DNA of 57,801 nucleotides. It comes from an uncultured bacterium. Its GTDB lineage: Bacteria > Patescibacteriota > Saccharimonadia > Saccharimonadales > Saccharimonadaceae. Under the pieces are notes generated by a model. The model searched no databases. It was given only the letters and a program-made list of their open reading frames with translations, and had not been told where the DNA came from. Location of the stretch: positions 1-57,801 of the forward strand of contig CALIJI010000012.1 in NCBI GenBank assembly GCA_938017895.1, written 5' to 3'. How positions within the stretch are numbered: position 1 is the first letter of the stretch; the number at the start of each line of letters is the position of its first letter. The translations under genes were made by a program, and so were the position numbers. Below, piece after piece: positions 1 to 8,373 of the stretch.

Positions 1-245
1 CAGAAAAGCCAGCTCAACCAGAAAAGCCAGCTCAACCAGAAAAGCCAGCTCAACCTGAAAAGCCAGCTCAACCAGAAAAGCCAGCTCAACCAGAAAAGCC
101 AGAACTACCAGAAAAGCCAGCTCAACCAGAAAAGCCAGAACTACCCAAAACTGGCGAGAAGGACAGCCCTTTCTTCAATAGTTTTGCGGGGATCTTAGCT
201 TTCCTTTGGGGAGCTTTCCTTCTTTTTAGAAAGAAGGATAACTAA
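1..245 (+). CDS. C-terminal end of LPXTG-anchored surface protein (partial)
   Basis: The reading frame starting at base 3 is open from the window edge to a TAA at 243-245. It encodes eight six-residue EKPAQP/EKPELP repeats, then LPKTG, a hydrophobic stretch (about FAGILAFLWGAFLLF) and a positively charged RKKDN tail. That is the classical sortase sorting signal: LPXTG, membrane span, basic tail. The proline-rich repeat is typical of wall-spanning stalks in Gram-positive surface proteins. The protein is presumably exported and covalently anchored to the cell wall; the functional N-terminal part lies outside the window. A strong terminator follows. The cell-wall anchoring is inferred from the motif; no sortase gene is visible here. 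Confidence 0.85.
   Translation, partial: EKPAQPEKPAQPEKPAQPEKPAQPEKPAQPEKPELPEKPAQPEKPELPKTGEKDSPFFNSFAGILAFLWGAFLLFRKKDN
3..146 (+). repeat. Eight tandem 18-bp repeats encoding EKPAQP/EKPELP
   Basis: The unit gaaaagccagctcaacca is repeated eight times without gaps, with changes in unit 3 (last base) and in units 6 and 8, where CAG/CTC AAC becomes a Glu-Leu-Pro version. The final ELP unit supplies the LP of the LPKTG sorting motif. The array is coding and in frame, so unit gain or loss would change stalk length without frameshift. It is not a CRISPR array because there are no spacers. Confidence 0.95.
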
Positions 246-262
246 ATAATCTATCAACTGAT

Positions 263-296
263 AGCCCTCGTCTTTTTGATGAGGGCTTTTTCTTTT
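263..296 (+). terminator. Rho-independent terminator of the LPXTG gene
   Basis: Arms AGCCCTC (263-269) and GAGGGCT (281-287) enclose an 11-nt loop and are followed by a T-rich run. It lies 17 bases after the stop codon. Confidence 0.85.
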
Positions 297-373
297 ATAT
301 CTGAAATATATAAAAACTTGAATTTTTATCATGCTCGTGTTTAAATAGATTTAGAGAATAAAACGGGAGGAAT

Positions 374-826
374 ATGGATAATATAGGACAAAAGCAGCCA
401 AAGTCTAATGGATTCGGAATGTTTATTATGGTTTTTCTATTGCTATTAAGCTTAATTGGTAATGGAATTATGGGGTATAATGTTGTATTTAATAGACCGA
501 AGGTCGGAACAATTTGTGGTGATAGCGTAATTGCTGAATATAATAAAGCATATGAAGATCTAAACAATTACAGGAGTGAGCTTGAAAAAGTTGCTAGCTC
601 TATTAAGTCTAAGAAAGATTACTCATCTGATGTAAATTGTCTTACTATGGCTTATCTAGGAACGAATCGGCCTAAGGATTTATATGCAAAAATAGGTGAT
701 CTAATTAAAAAGGGCGAGAATCCCAGCTTGAATATTATGGGTATAGGGAGCTATAAGTCAATAGCGCCGGTTAATAGTAGTGACTCAATTGAGGATAATG
801 CAAAAAATATAAAGCAGAGAATATAA
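374..826 (+). CDS. Small single-span membrane protein of a surface-structure operon
   Basis: Function not recognised. The 150-residue product has a short polar N-terminus, one transmembrane segment (about residues 15-37) and an external domain rich in Lys, Ser and Asn with two cysteines (about 48 and 93). A GGGAGG ribosome site sits 3 nt before the ATG. It is followed after 1 nt by a secreted protein and then a PilX-like protein, so all three are probably cotranscribed. The context suggests a component of a surface appendage or its assembly machine; that is inference only. Confidence 0.7.
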   Translation: MDNIGQKQPKSNGFGMFIMVFLLLLSLIGNGIMGYNVVFNRPKVGTICGDSVIAEYNKAYEDLNNYRSELEKVASSIKSKKDYSSDVNCLTMAYLGTNRPKDLYAKIGDLIKKGENPSLNIMGIGSYKSIAPVNSSDSIEDNAKNIKQRI

Positions 827-827
827 C

Positions 828-3365
828 ATGGGACACAATAAAACATTTTTTTACGTTATATTAGTGATATTATCTACATTATTTGCTTCCTTTATTTTTT
901 CGGGTAAGGTATTTGCAGTTCAAAAAGTTATCCCTACTGCTATTCGGGAAGAATTAGAAAAGAAATGTCGAGGCGGAAGATATAATGAACTCACATATGA
1001 TGGGCGAGAGAAGTTTTTTAGTATGTATTCAGGCTTGAATAATCATATATCAACTAACTGGATATCGTCTGACGAAGCGGGTAGAGATATTGTTACTTCA
1101 CTTAGGATAAAGAATAAGAAAGATATTGATAGTAATACTACTCTATATATGAATTATGCAGCAATAGGCTGCCAACAATCTGGTCAGGGAAATTTCAGGA
1201 TCGTGAATATCAAAATTGAAAAAACTAACGAGACGCTTAAAAAATTTATTATCGATCCTAAAGAGGCTCATGGAGTATTAGGCGAAGGTTTACAGGCTCC
1301 TGCCGTGTCCTTAACCAACTTTAGTATTAGCCATATTTTTCAGTTTAAGCTAAAATTTAATTTGGCTAATTTTTCCGAAGGTGAAAATATCATAAATTAT
1401 AAAACTAGGCACTGTATTACTGATGATGGTGGAGCCTATAATCAGCCAGCCTCTGTTGAAGCAGACGATGACGACTATCATTGTATGTATAACGACTCCC
1501 AGCTAAGAGTTATAGTTAAAAATAAAAAATATCAAACACAAGCCCGTAGTTTTGTGAAGGTCAAGCAGGGTTGGCGAAATCTACGTGAGACTGTTGGTGT
1601 GAGGAATGGTAAGCCGATTACCGCTAAAGTCGGCGAGACTATTCAATTTGGTCATAAATTAACTAACTTAGGTGATGCTACTAACGATAAAATCGCCTCA
1701 ACGCTTATTCATGGAAATCGTAATTATATGAATGCACATAGGTTGGGCGGGGGTGATACGATTTCTTATTATCAAGGTAATGGAAAAATTAGCCGAAGTA
1801 ATAAAAGAAATAACGAGGTTTTTGCTGAAACTGGTAATGGCATAAATAACCAGTTGAACGGAAGATATCTTAGTCTTGATATAAAGCCAGAACATGCTGG
1901 GAAAACTTTCTGTTCAGATATTGTATTTACTAAAACTGGTGCACGGACTGATAATACTAATCCAATAAATGATAATTATCAATTTGAGGATCCAACTGGT
2001 ATTGGAACTTACCCAGCCTGTGTTTATGTCCCTTATGATAATGATATCCAGCCATGTATGGGGAATGGCGGTAGCAACTCTTGTGGAGGCGAACCTGAAG
2101 GTGAACCAGGTACGAAAATTACAGGCGTGCCAAAAATTAAAAATGGTGGTGGTACCAACACCCCAAGTAACACTCAGTGGATTATTACTAAATGGGAAGT
2201 TCCTAGCAACAAAGAAAATGTCCCTACTCCTTCACAGATAGATAACGAAGAGAAAGATCCGTGTAGGCATTATAGATCTAAGTTTGATAATTCGGCATCT
2301 AATTGTGGTGTAGTTGCAAAATCTGGTAGTGGAGATAATTCTATTGGGGCTAATGCAACGCTAACTAATTTTGGTAATATTAGCGCTATTCAAAACTTTT
2401 CTGTACCAGAGAATGCTCAAATTGGAACTCGTTTTTGCTTTGCAATTTCTGTTTCGCCACGCATTCTAAAGGATAGTGATACGCCAGAAAAGCAGGCTCA
2501 GGTAACTGGAAAAGAATGGCGTCATTCTGCGCCTCTGTGCTTTAAAGTAATTAAAAAACCAAAGCTTCAGGTTTGGGGCGGAGGAATTTTTTCAAGAAAA
2601 GGTATTAGAGGAAATAATTCAATCTATGAAACAAAAGGTACTTTTAGCTCATGGGGAGAATTTGAGGCTATGGCTGGCCGAGAAGGTAGGATTATAAACT
2701 TTACTTCAGCTTCATCGAATACTGGTACTAAATTGAATTTTGGCAACGCTTCTAGCGGATGGGAGGAGTTGTTAGGTCGAAGCAAAGATGGTCATATATC
2801 GGCTATTGCGGCGGCTTATGGAACTGCTAATAGAAATGACACTTCTCGTAGAGTAGCTGTAGAAAACTACAATAATGCTACATTGGATGGCGCTAATGCT
2901 GATACGGCTCAAAGATATGGAGATGGCTGGACTCGTATAATATATGCAAAAAACTTGTTTATAAATAGTAATATTACCTCAAGGAATAATATAACGAATG
3001 GCGTTCAACAAACAATTATCATTGCGGATAATATTAGGATTTCTAATAAAGTTGATCGTATCGATGCATGGCTAATAACACGAGGTAATGGAGTAGTGAA
3101 TACTTGTGCGCAAACAGCCAATAATGATACTATTTCATACGTTAATGAAGCAAATTGTTCTCGCCAATTAAAGATTAATGGATCCATACTAACTAATAGA
3201 TTCTTGCCGTGGCGAACTGCTTATTCTGACATCAAGAATCCAGATAAGCCATCTGAAATAATTAACCAGCGAGCAGACTCTTATTTGTGGGCTAATAGGC
3301 AAACTGGCAATATTGGCCGAACTGTCCGTACGACTTATTCTAAAGAACTGCCTATAAGGTATTAA
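828..3365 (+). CDS. Large secreted Cys-containing surface protein
   Basis: The 845-residue protein starts with a clear signal peptide (charged N-terminus, hydrophobic core, VFA cleavage site near residue 30). The rest is Asn/Thr/Gly-rich and looks beta-structured, with about 14 cysteines spread through it and a flexible Gly/Glu/Pro region near residues 415-435. No known family was recognised. It starts 1 nt after the upstream stop and is followed 5 nt later by a PilX-like protein. In type IV pili PilX-like minor pilins work with a large tip adhesin (PilY1), so a tip or adhesin role is a reasonable guess but no homology to PilY1 was seen. The DsbA-like protein at 11399 could form its disulfides. 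Confidence 0.7.
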   Translation: MGHNKTFFYVILVILSTLFASFIFSGKVFAVQKVIPTAIREELEKKCRGGRYNELTYDGREKFFSMYSGLNNHISTNWISSDEAGRDIVTSLRIKNKKDIDSNTTLYMNYAAIGCQQSGQGNFRIVNIKIEKTNETLKKFIIDPKEAHGVLGEGLQAPAVSLTNFSISHIFQFKLKFNLANFSEGENIINYKTRHCITDDGGAYNQPASVEADDDDYHCMYNDSQLRVIVKNKKYQTQARSFVKVKQGWRNLRETVGVRNGKPITAKVGETIQFGHKLTNLGDATNDKIASTLIHGNRNYMNAHRLGGGDTISYYQGNGKISRSNKRNNEVFAETGNGINNQLNGRYLSLDIKPEHAGKTFCSDIVFTKTGARTDNTNPINDNYQFEDPTGIGTYPACVYVPYDNDIQPCMGNGGSNSCGGEPEGEPGTKITGVPKIKNGGGTNTPSNTQWIITKWEVPSNKENVPTPSQIDNEEKDPCRHYRSKFDNSASNCGVVAKSGSGDNSIGANATLTNFGNISAIQNFSVPENAQIGTRFCFAISVSPRILKDSDTPEKQAQVTGKEWRHSAPLCFKVIKKPKLQVWGGGIFSRKGIRGNNSIYETKGTFSSWGEFEAMAGREGRIINFTSASSNTGTKLNFGNASSGWEELLGRSKDGHISAIAAAYGTANRNDTSRRVAVENYNNATLDGANADTAQRYGDGWTRIIYAKNLFINSNITSRNNITNGVQQTIIIADNIRISNKVDRIDAWLITRGNGVVNTCAQTANNDTISYVNEANCSRQLKINGSILTNRFLPWRTAYSDIKNPDKPSEIINQRADSYLWANRQTGNIGRTVRTTYSKELPIRY

Positions 3366-3370
3366 GGAGG

Positions 3371-4570
3371 ATGATGAATAAAACACAACAACAATTTAGG
3401 CGGGGTGGAGTATCAATGTTTTTGGTCGTAGTATCCTGTATCTTCGTATCGTTGATGGTGGCGAGTTTTATGAAAATTATGATTCGCGATAATCAAAATG
3501 CATCTAGCCAAGATCTTTCGCAAAGTGCCTATGATAGTGCTCAGGCTGGAATAGAAGACGCTAAGAGATTATTATCTAGATATAATTCTCTTTGCTCTAG
3601 CGGGGTAGTTTCTACTGAATGTGACAGAATGGCTAATGCGATTAATAGTGAAAGTTGTAGCACTTTATCTGACTCGAATTTGGTTTCTTTGACCGATGGC
3701 GAGGTTAAAGTTCGCACTAATACTGGCGGTTCTGCAAATAATGACGATAGACTTAATCAGGCCTATACTTGTGTGAAAATTAGGCGAAATACGGCTGATT
3801 TCATCGGGGGGACTGGTGTCGGCGAATCTAAGATGATACCGCTTAATGCGACAAACTCCTTTAATCGTGTTCGTATTTCTTGGCATTCACGAAAGAATTT
3901 AACCAACCAAGCTAATACAGCTATTAATTTATTGGAAATTCCTCGCGTAGGTAATAACTACTCTCTGCCGAATGCAAACATCTGGAATAACAATACTAAC
4001 CGACCAGCATTATTAAAGGCTCAATTTATAGGAGCTAGTAGTAATGACTTAAACCAGTTAGATACACCATTTTTTGGAGACGCTAACGGACTAAATGAAC
4101 AGCTGTATTACCCAGTTAGAAATACTGGCAGAACTAGCACAACTCTCCCAGCTAATCGACGCACGGGAGATGCCAGCAGCACTAGTGATTTTACACCAGT
4201 CACATGTTTGCAAAATTTGAACTCTGGAACTTATGCGTGTCAAGTAACTGTCAATATTGGCAATATACCAGCTGGACTAGATAAAACCTATTTAAGATTA
4301 ACGCCTATCTATACTGATACTGATTTCAGTGTTGAGTTATTAAATAATAACACTGTTGTAGAGTTTAATGGGGTTCAGCCTAAAGTTGATAGTACTGGTC
4401 GAGCGAATGATAAATTCCGTCGAGTGGAAAGTCGATTAGAATATGAAGGTTCTAATATATCCGTTCCGCAATTTGCTCTTCAATCAGGAGGCGATTCTGG
4501 GGTATGTAAGAATTTCTCGGTTTCACATTTAAACAATAAAGGTGTAACAACTAACTGCCAAATTCCCTAA
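3371..4570 (+). CDS. PilX-like prepilin/minor pilin protein
   Basis: The 399-residue product begins with a short Gln/Arg-rich leader ending in RRGG, then a hydrophobic helix (about residues 15-37), a DNQNASSQ stretch and an AxxAGIEDAKRLL segment. This order matches the N-terminus of PilX-type minor pilins, where the helix is followed by an AGxxDA motif. The remainder is an Asn/Thr-rich extracellular domain with several cysteines. AAGGAGG overlaps the previous stop and directly touches the first ATG (3371); the second ATG (3374) has slightly better spacing. A terminator follows. The pilin assignment rests on the N-terminal pattern only. Confidence 0.65.
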   Translation: MMNKTQQQFRRGGVSMFLVVVSCIFVSLMVASFMKIMIRDNQNASSQDLSQSAYDSAQAGIEDAKRLLSRYNSLCSSGVVSTECDRMANAINSESCSTLSDSNLVSLTDGEVKVRTNTGGSANNDDRLNQAYTCVKIRRNTADFIGGTGVGESKMIPLNATNSFNRVRISWHSRKNLTNQANTAINLLEIPRVGNNYSLPNANIWNNNTNRPALLKAQFIGASSNDLNQLDTPFFGDANGLNEQLYYPVRNTGRTSTTLPANRRTGDASSTSDFTPVTCLQNLNSGTYACQVTVNIGNIPAGLDKTYLRLTPIYTDTDFSVELLNNNTVVEFNGVQPKVDSTGRANDKFRRVESRLEYEGSNISVPQFALQSGGDSGVCKNFSVSHLNNKGVTTNCQIP

Positions 4571-4584
4571 AAAATAATATCAAT

Positions 4585-4613
4585 AAAAGGCGATTTAATA
4601 ATCGTCTTTTAAT
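4585..4613 (+). terminator. Terminator after PilX-like gene
   Basis: AAAAGGCGATT and AATCGTCTTTT form an 11-bp stem with one G-T pair around a short TAAT-type loop, running into a T tract 15 nt after the stop codon. Confidence 0.75.
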
Positions 4614-4661
4614 TTAGCCTTAAATATTGTTTTTATGGTTAAAATATTATAGAATAATCTC

Positions 4662-5597
4662 ATGGATTATCTTTTTAGAGAAATTATGAAATTTGCTGAG
4701 AATAATTTGGTTGAATCTGGGCTGATTATTATTTTTGCGTTGGTAGTTTCTTTTTTAGCACATCGCATGATTGATGTTTTGTTTCATTATCAGCGTCAAA
4801 TCGGTCGTTATAAGAAGTCTGAAGAACTTCAAAAGCGGTCGCGGACTATTTCTCGAATGGTAAAGACGGGGCTAGATATTGCGATTTGGATTTATGTATC
4901 GTTGGCGGTTCTGCAGAATTTTGGTGTTGATGTTGCTAAATTAACAACAGGAGCTGGGTTGATTGGTGCATTAATTGGTTTTGGCGCTCAAAATACCATT
5001 CGTGATATCCTCGCAGGGATATTTATTGTTTTAGAAAATCAATATCGCGTTGGTGATACAATCGAAAAATACGCTGATGGCCGGCGAATTGTTGGTCGGG
5101 TAGAGAATGTCTCGTTGCGAATCACTCAAGTGCGCGATCGTGATGGTAAGTTGCATACTATCCGTAATGGGGCTAACGAAAGCGTAACTAACATGTCGTT
5201 TCGTTATGCTAATATTAATTTCACTGTAGGCGTGGCTTATGCTACCGACATTGATTTTTTGGAGCAAGTTGTCAACGAAGTTGGTCAGAAAATGGCAGAA
5301 AAAGATATGCCATATGCTAAATATATTTTAGAGCCAATTCATTTTGCGCGCGTAAATCGGTTTTTAGATAGTGAAATTGAGATTAACTGTATTGGTCGCG
5401 TGAAAGCTGGCCAGCAGTGGGATATTACTGGGGAATTTAGACGAATGCTAAAAAAAGCTTTTGATGAAAATGGAATCGAATTTCCGTTTCCACAAGTGGT
5501 TGTTCATGATCATACTTCGATGTCTTCAAAACTTGCAAAGCAAGCAGCTGCGGCTCAAGCTTCAAAAGCTCTACGTGAGAAAAAGCAAGAAAAATAG
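4662..5597 (+). CDS. mscS: MscS-family mechanosensitive channel
   Basis: The 311-residue protein has about three N-terminal transmembrane segments and the pore-helix signature of the small-conductance mechanosensitive channels (LTTGAGLIGALIGFGAQN followed by a DILAGIFIVLENQ segment), then the beta domain and a mixed alpha/beta cytoplasmic vestibule. It opens under membrane tension to release solutes during osmotic downshock. A TAGAAT box at 4650-4655 ends 6 nt before the ATG and there is no ribosome site, so the message may be leaderless. It is a single-gene unit convergent with the small gene at 5636-5947. The Lys/Ala-rich C-terminal tail is longer than the minimal fold. Confidence 0.9.
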   Translation: MDYLFREIMKFAENNLVESGLIIIFALVVSFLAHRMIDVLFHYQRQIGRYKKSEELQKRSRTISRMVKTGLDIAIWIYVSLAVLQNFGVDVAKLTTGAGLIGALIGFGAQNTIRDILAGIFIVLENQYRVGDTIEKYADGRRIVGRVENVSLRITQVRDRDGKLHTIRNGANESVTNMSFRYANINFTVGVAYATDIDFLEQVVNEVGQKMAEKDMPYAKYILEPIHFARVNRFLDSEIEINCIGRVKAGQQWDITGEFRRMLKKAFDENGIEFPFPQVVVHDHTSMSSKLAKQAAAAQASKALREKKQEK

Positions 5598-5614
5598 CTC
5601 TCATTTCGAGAGCT
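5585..5614 (-). terminator. Terminator of the 5636-5947 gene
   Basis: On the minus strand AGCTCTC and GAGAGCT (arms 5608-5614 and 5596-5602) form a 7-bp hairpin followed by ATTTTTCTTG. It overlaps the 3' end of the mscS coding sequence. Confidence 0.7.
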
Positions 5615-5635
5615 TGCTTGTAGTTTGGGAATCCT

Positions 5636-5947
5636 CTAGCGATTTGGGCATTTGGTGTAATCGCCTCTTCGGCAATAATTACACCAATCTTTATCGCATG
5701 CACCTAACAGATGATCGTCATCTTTTGGGCGCGAGGTGTTTATTGAATCTGGCTCAGGTTTTTTATCGAACCTTAGACCGGAAATTGGTATATCCTTTGT
5801 TAGACCTAATTTGTGCTTATATATTCTTAATATTTTTCCAAGCACTCCTGGGCTTCTGTATTTAACTCCCCATATTACCTCATCTGTGGTAAGATCAAGT
5901 TCAATTGTCTTTGATCTTTTATTATGACCGACTATATATATTACCAT
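5636..5947 (-). CDS. Hypothetical small protein with C-terminal four-Cys cluster
   Basis: The 103-residue reading frame was chosen over longer plus-strand frames because it has AGGGGG 8 nt before its ATG, a terminator 22 nt past its stop, and a plausible fold. The N-terminal half is beta-rich and mixed charge. The C-terminus carries cysteines spaced C-x4-C-x2-C-x7-C, which could bind a metal such as zinc. No family recognised. It is convergent with mscS and divergent from arcA. Confidence 0.6.
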   Translation of the reverse strand: MVIYIVGHNKRSKTIELDLTTDEVIWGVKYRSPGVLGKILRIYKHKLGLTKDIPISGLRFDKKPEPDSINTSRPKDDDHLLGACDKDWCNYCRRGDYTKCPNR

Positions 5948-6015
5948 ATCATTTGCCCCCTATTAATGAACTAAACTTTTATTATTATAACATCAATATG
6001 TATATAAATCAATCT

Positions 6016-6053
6016 TTGCTAAAAAAGTTAAACTATGGTAGAATTAAACCATA
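6016..6053 (+). promoter_or_regulatory. arc operon promoter with candidate operator
   Basis: TTGCTA (6016-6021), 17-nt spacer, TAGAAT (6039-6044) preceded by TGG, an extended -10. TATGGT (6034-6039) and ACCATA (6048-6053) are a 6-bp inverted repeat centred on the -10, which could be a repressor or activator site. No regulator gene adjoins it. Confidence 0.6.
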
Positions 6054-6072
6054 AACATATTTAGGAGGGCAT

Positions 6073-7323
6073 ATGAACGAAAAGCCGATTCGGAATAATA
6101 GTGAAATTGGCAAACTCAAAACTGTAATTTTACATCGTCCTGGTAAAGAGCTTGAAGGCTTGACACCAGATTATTTGGAGCGATTGTTGTTTGATGATAT
6201 TCCATATCTTGAAGCAGCACAAGCAGAGCACGATGCTTTTGCGCAAGTTTTGCGTGAGCGCGGAGTTGAGGTTCTTTATCTTGACCAGCTCGTAGCAGAG
6301 TCGCTTTATAACGAAGAGATTAAATGGCGATTTATTTCAGATTTTGTTCGCGCGTCTAAGCAAGGTGAGCGCCATGTTACACATGCTTTGATGCGATACT
6401 TGGGTGAATTTGAGCCGCTTGAACTAGTTCGTAAATTGATGGCGGGAATCCGTAAGGAAGAAATCAATATTGATCAAGATGAAACTCGTCAATTGAATTA
6501 CTATTTCCGTGACAGTTACCCATTCTTGCTAGATCCAATGCCAAATTTGTATTTTACGCGCGATCCGGCTGCGGCTATCGGTAATGGTCTAACGATCAAC
6601 AAAATGCGTTTCCCAGCACGTCGCCGTGAAAGCTTGTTTATGGAGTATATCATGCGTTATCATCCACGCTTTGCAGCCAAAACTCCTGGCGATGAAGTTC
6701 CAGTTTGGTATGATCGCTATAATAAATTTAGCATCGAAGGTGGTGACGAGCTTGTCTTGAATAAACATACAATGGCTATTGGTGTTTCTCAGCGCACAAC
6801 TCCAGAAGCGATTGAAAAAACTGCTGCAAAATTGTTTGAATTTTCAGACTTTAATAAGGTTCTCGCAATGGAGATTCCAGTTTCTCATGCTTTTATGCAC
6901 CTTGATACTGTATTTACGATGATTGATTACGATAAATTTACAGTTCATCCTGAGATTCTAGATAAGAATGGTGAACTTAATATTTATATTTTGGAGGATT
7001 CTGGGGTTCCGGGTCAGCCAAATATTTATCATCGAACAAATCTTAAGGATACGCTCAAAGAAGTTCTGGGTCTTGAAGATATTACACTTATCCCTTGTGG
7101 AAATGGTGATCCAATTGCGGCGGCTCGTGAGCAGTGGAATGATGGATCAAACACTTTGGCGATTGCTCCGGGTGTAGTAGTGACTTATAACCGAAATTAT
7201 GTCACTAACGAAGCTTTGCGTAAGGCTGGCGTGGAAGTTATTGAGATTGAAGGTGCTGAACTTGGTCGTGGCCGAGGCGGTCCACGATGTATGTCAATGC
7301 CAATTGTACGAGAGGAGATTTAA
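6073..7323 (+). CDS. arcA: Arginine deiminase
   Basis: Converts L-arginine to L-citrulline and ammonia, the first step of the arginine deiminase pathway. The 416-residue length is normal for the family. Visible signatures are FTRDPAAAIGNG, EGGDE, the HLDTVFTMID segment with the catalytic His, and the C-terminal GRGRGGPRCMSMP motif with the nucleophilic cysteine at residue 406. TAGGAGGG lies 5 nt before the ATG. Its stop overlaps the arcB start by one base (TAATG), so translation is coupled. In host-associated Saccharibacteria such systems have been described as acquired and helpful under acid or arginine-rich conditions; ammonia release would raise local pH. Confidence 0.97.
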   Translation: MNEKPIRNNSEIGKLKTVILHRPGKELEGLTPDYLERLLFDDIPYLEAAQAEHDAFAQVLRERGVEVLYLDQLVAESLYNEEIKWRFISDFVRASKQGERHVTHALMRYLGEFEPLELVRKLMAGIRKEEINIDQDETRQLNYYFRDSYPFLLDPMPNLYFTRDPAAAIGNGLTINKMRFPARRRESLFMEYIMRYHPRFAAKTPGDEVPVWYDRYNKFSIEGGDELVLNKHTMAIGVSQRTTPEAIEKTAAKLFEFSDFNKVLAMEIPVSHAFMHLDTVFTMIDYDKFTVHPEILDKNGELNIYILEDSGVPGQPNIYHRTNLKDTLKEVLGLEDITLIPCGNGDPIAAAREQWNDGSNTLAIAPGVVVTYNRNYVTNEALRKAGVEVIEIEGAELGRGRGGPRCMSMPIVREEI

Positions 7324-8312
7324 TGGCTTACAATTTAAAAAACCGACATTTCTTAACACTTTTGGATTTTACGCCTGATGAAATTCGTTTTATGCTTGAT
7401 TCTGCAGCAGAGTTTAAGCGCTTGAAACGAATGGGTATTCAGCATGAAATTCATAAAGGTAAACAAATTGCATTACTTTTTGAAAAAACTTCAACCCGAA
7501 CGCGAACTGCTTTTACTGTAGCAGCTCGAGATTTGGGGATTCATCCAGAGTTTTTAGGTAAGGATGATATTCAGCTTGGTAAAAAAGAATCTGTGGCTGA
7601 TACGGCGAAGGTTCTAGGTCGAAGTTTCGAAGGAATTGAGTTTCGTGGGTTTGCTCACGAAACCGTAGAAGAGCTTGCTAAACATGCTGGCGTACCAGTT
7701 TGGAATGGCCTAACGGATAAATTTCATCCAACTCAGATTCTAGCTGACTTTTTAACTATTGAAGAACATTTAGGCTATTTAAAAGGCGCTAAGTTAGCTT
7801 TTGTTGGTGATGGTAGAAACAATATGGCTAATTCTTTGATGGTTGGTGCTGCCAAAATGGGATTAGATTTTCGTATTGCTGCGCCTCGTGGATTACACCC
7901 AGAGCAGGAACTTATTGATAAGTGTCATGAAATTGCCCGCGAAACAGGCGCAAAAATAACTATAACAGATGATCTTTATGGTGCAGTGCATGGAGTAGAC
8001 TTTATTTATACTGACGTTTGGGTATCAATGGGTGAAGAAAGTGCATACGAGGAACGAATTCATCAACTTCGAGGATTTCAAGTTAATAGGCAGCTTTTGG
8101 AGGCGACTGGAAATCCTGAGGTCAAGTTTATGCATTGTTTGCCAGCGTTCCATGATCTAAATACTGCAACTATGAAAGATATTCATGCGAAATTTGGATT
8201 AACTGAAATGGAGGTTACCGACGAAGTATTTAATTCTAGGGCTTCAGTAGTATTTGATGAGGCTGAAAACCGAATGCATACTATTAAGGCAGTTATTGCT
8301 CTAACTTTATAG
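7323..8312 (+). CDS. arcB: Ornithine carbamoyltransferase (catabolic)
   Basis: Cleaves citrulline with phosphate to ornithine and carbamoyl phosphate. The chosen ATG at 7323 sits behind GAGGAG and overlaps the arcA stop; an in-frame ATG 36 nt upstream lies inside arcA without a ribosome site. The 329-residue product has the carbamoyl-phosphate site STRTRT, the HPTQ motif and the HCLPAF ornithine/carbamoyl motif near residue 265. Position between arcA and an antiporter marks it as the catabolic enzyme. A carbamate kinase (arcC), which would harvest ATP from carbamoyl phosphate, is not in this window. Confidence 0.96.
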   Translation: MAYNLKNRHFLTLLDFTPDEIRFMLDSAAEFKRLKRMGIQHEIHKGKQIALLFEKTSTRTRTAFTVAARDLGIHPEFLGKDDIQLGKKESVADTAKVLGRSFEGIEFRGFAHETVEELAKHAGVPVWNGLTDKFHPTQILADFLTIEEHLGYLKGAKLAFVGDGRNNMANSLMVGAAKMGLDFRIAAPRGLHPEQELIDKCHEIARETGAKITITDDLYGAVHGVDFIYTDVWVSMGEESAYEERIHQLRGFQVNRQLLEATGNPEVKFMHCLPAFHDLNTATMKDIHAKFGLTEMEVTDEVFNSRASVVFDEAENRMHTIKAVIALTL

Positions 8313-8317
8313 ATATT

Positions 8318-8343
8318 GTGGCGGAATTTACGGATTTCGCCAC
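8318..8343 (+). other. Hairpin between arcB and arcD
   Basis: GTGGCGGAA and TTTCGCCAC form a stem of about nine pairs 5 nt after the arcB stop. There is no T run, so it is more likely an RNA-stability or partial attenuation element than a full terminator. Confidence 0.5.
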
Positions 8344-8373
8344 TTAAAAATATTAACTTTTAAAAGGAGAAAT

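Noticed and set aside
3..146. Tandem direct repeats as a CRISPR array
   Set aside because: Units are contiguous, 18 bp, in frame and encode EKPAQP; there are no spacers.
5461..5927. Plus-strand reading frames over the 3' end of mscS and beyond
   Set aside because: No ribosome sites, and the minus-strand gene at 5636-5947 has a ribosome site, a terminator and a plausible Cys cluster.
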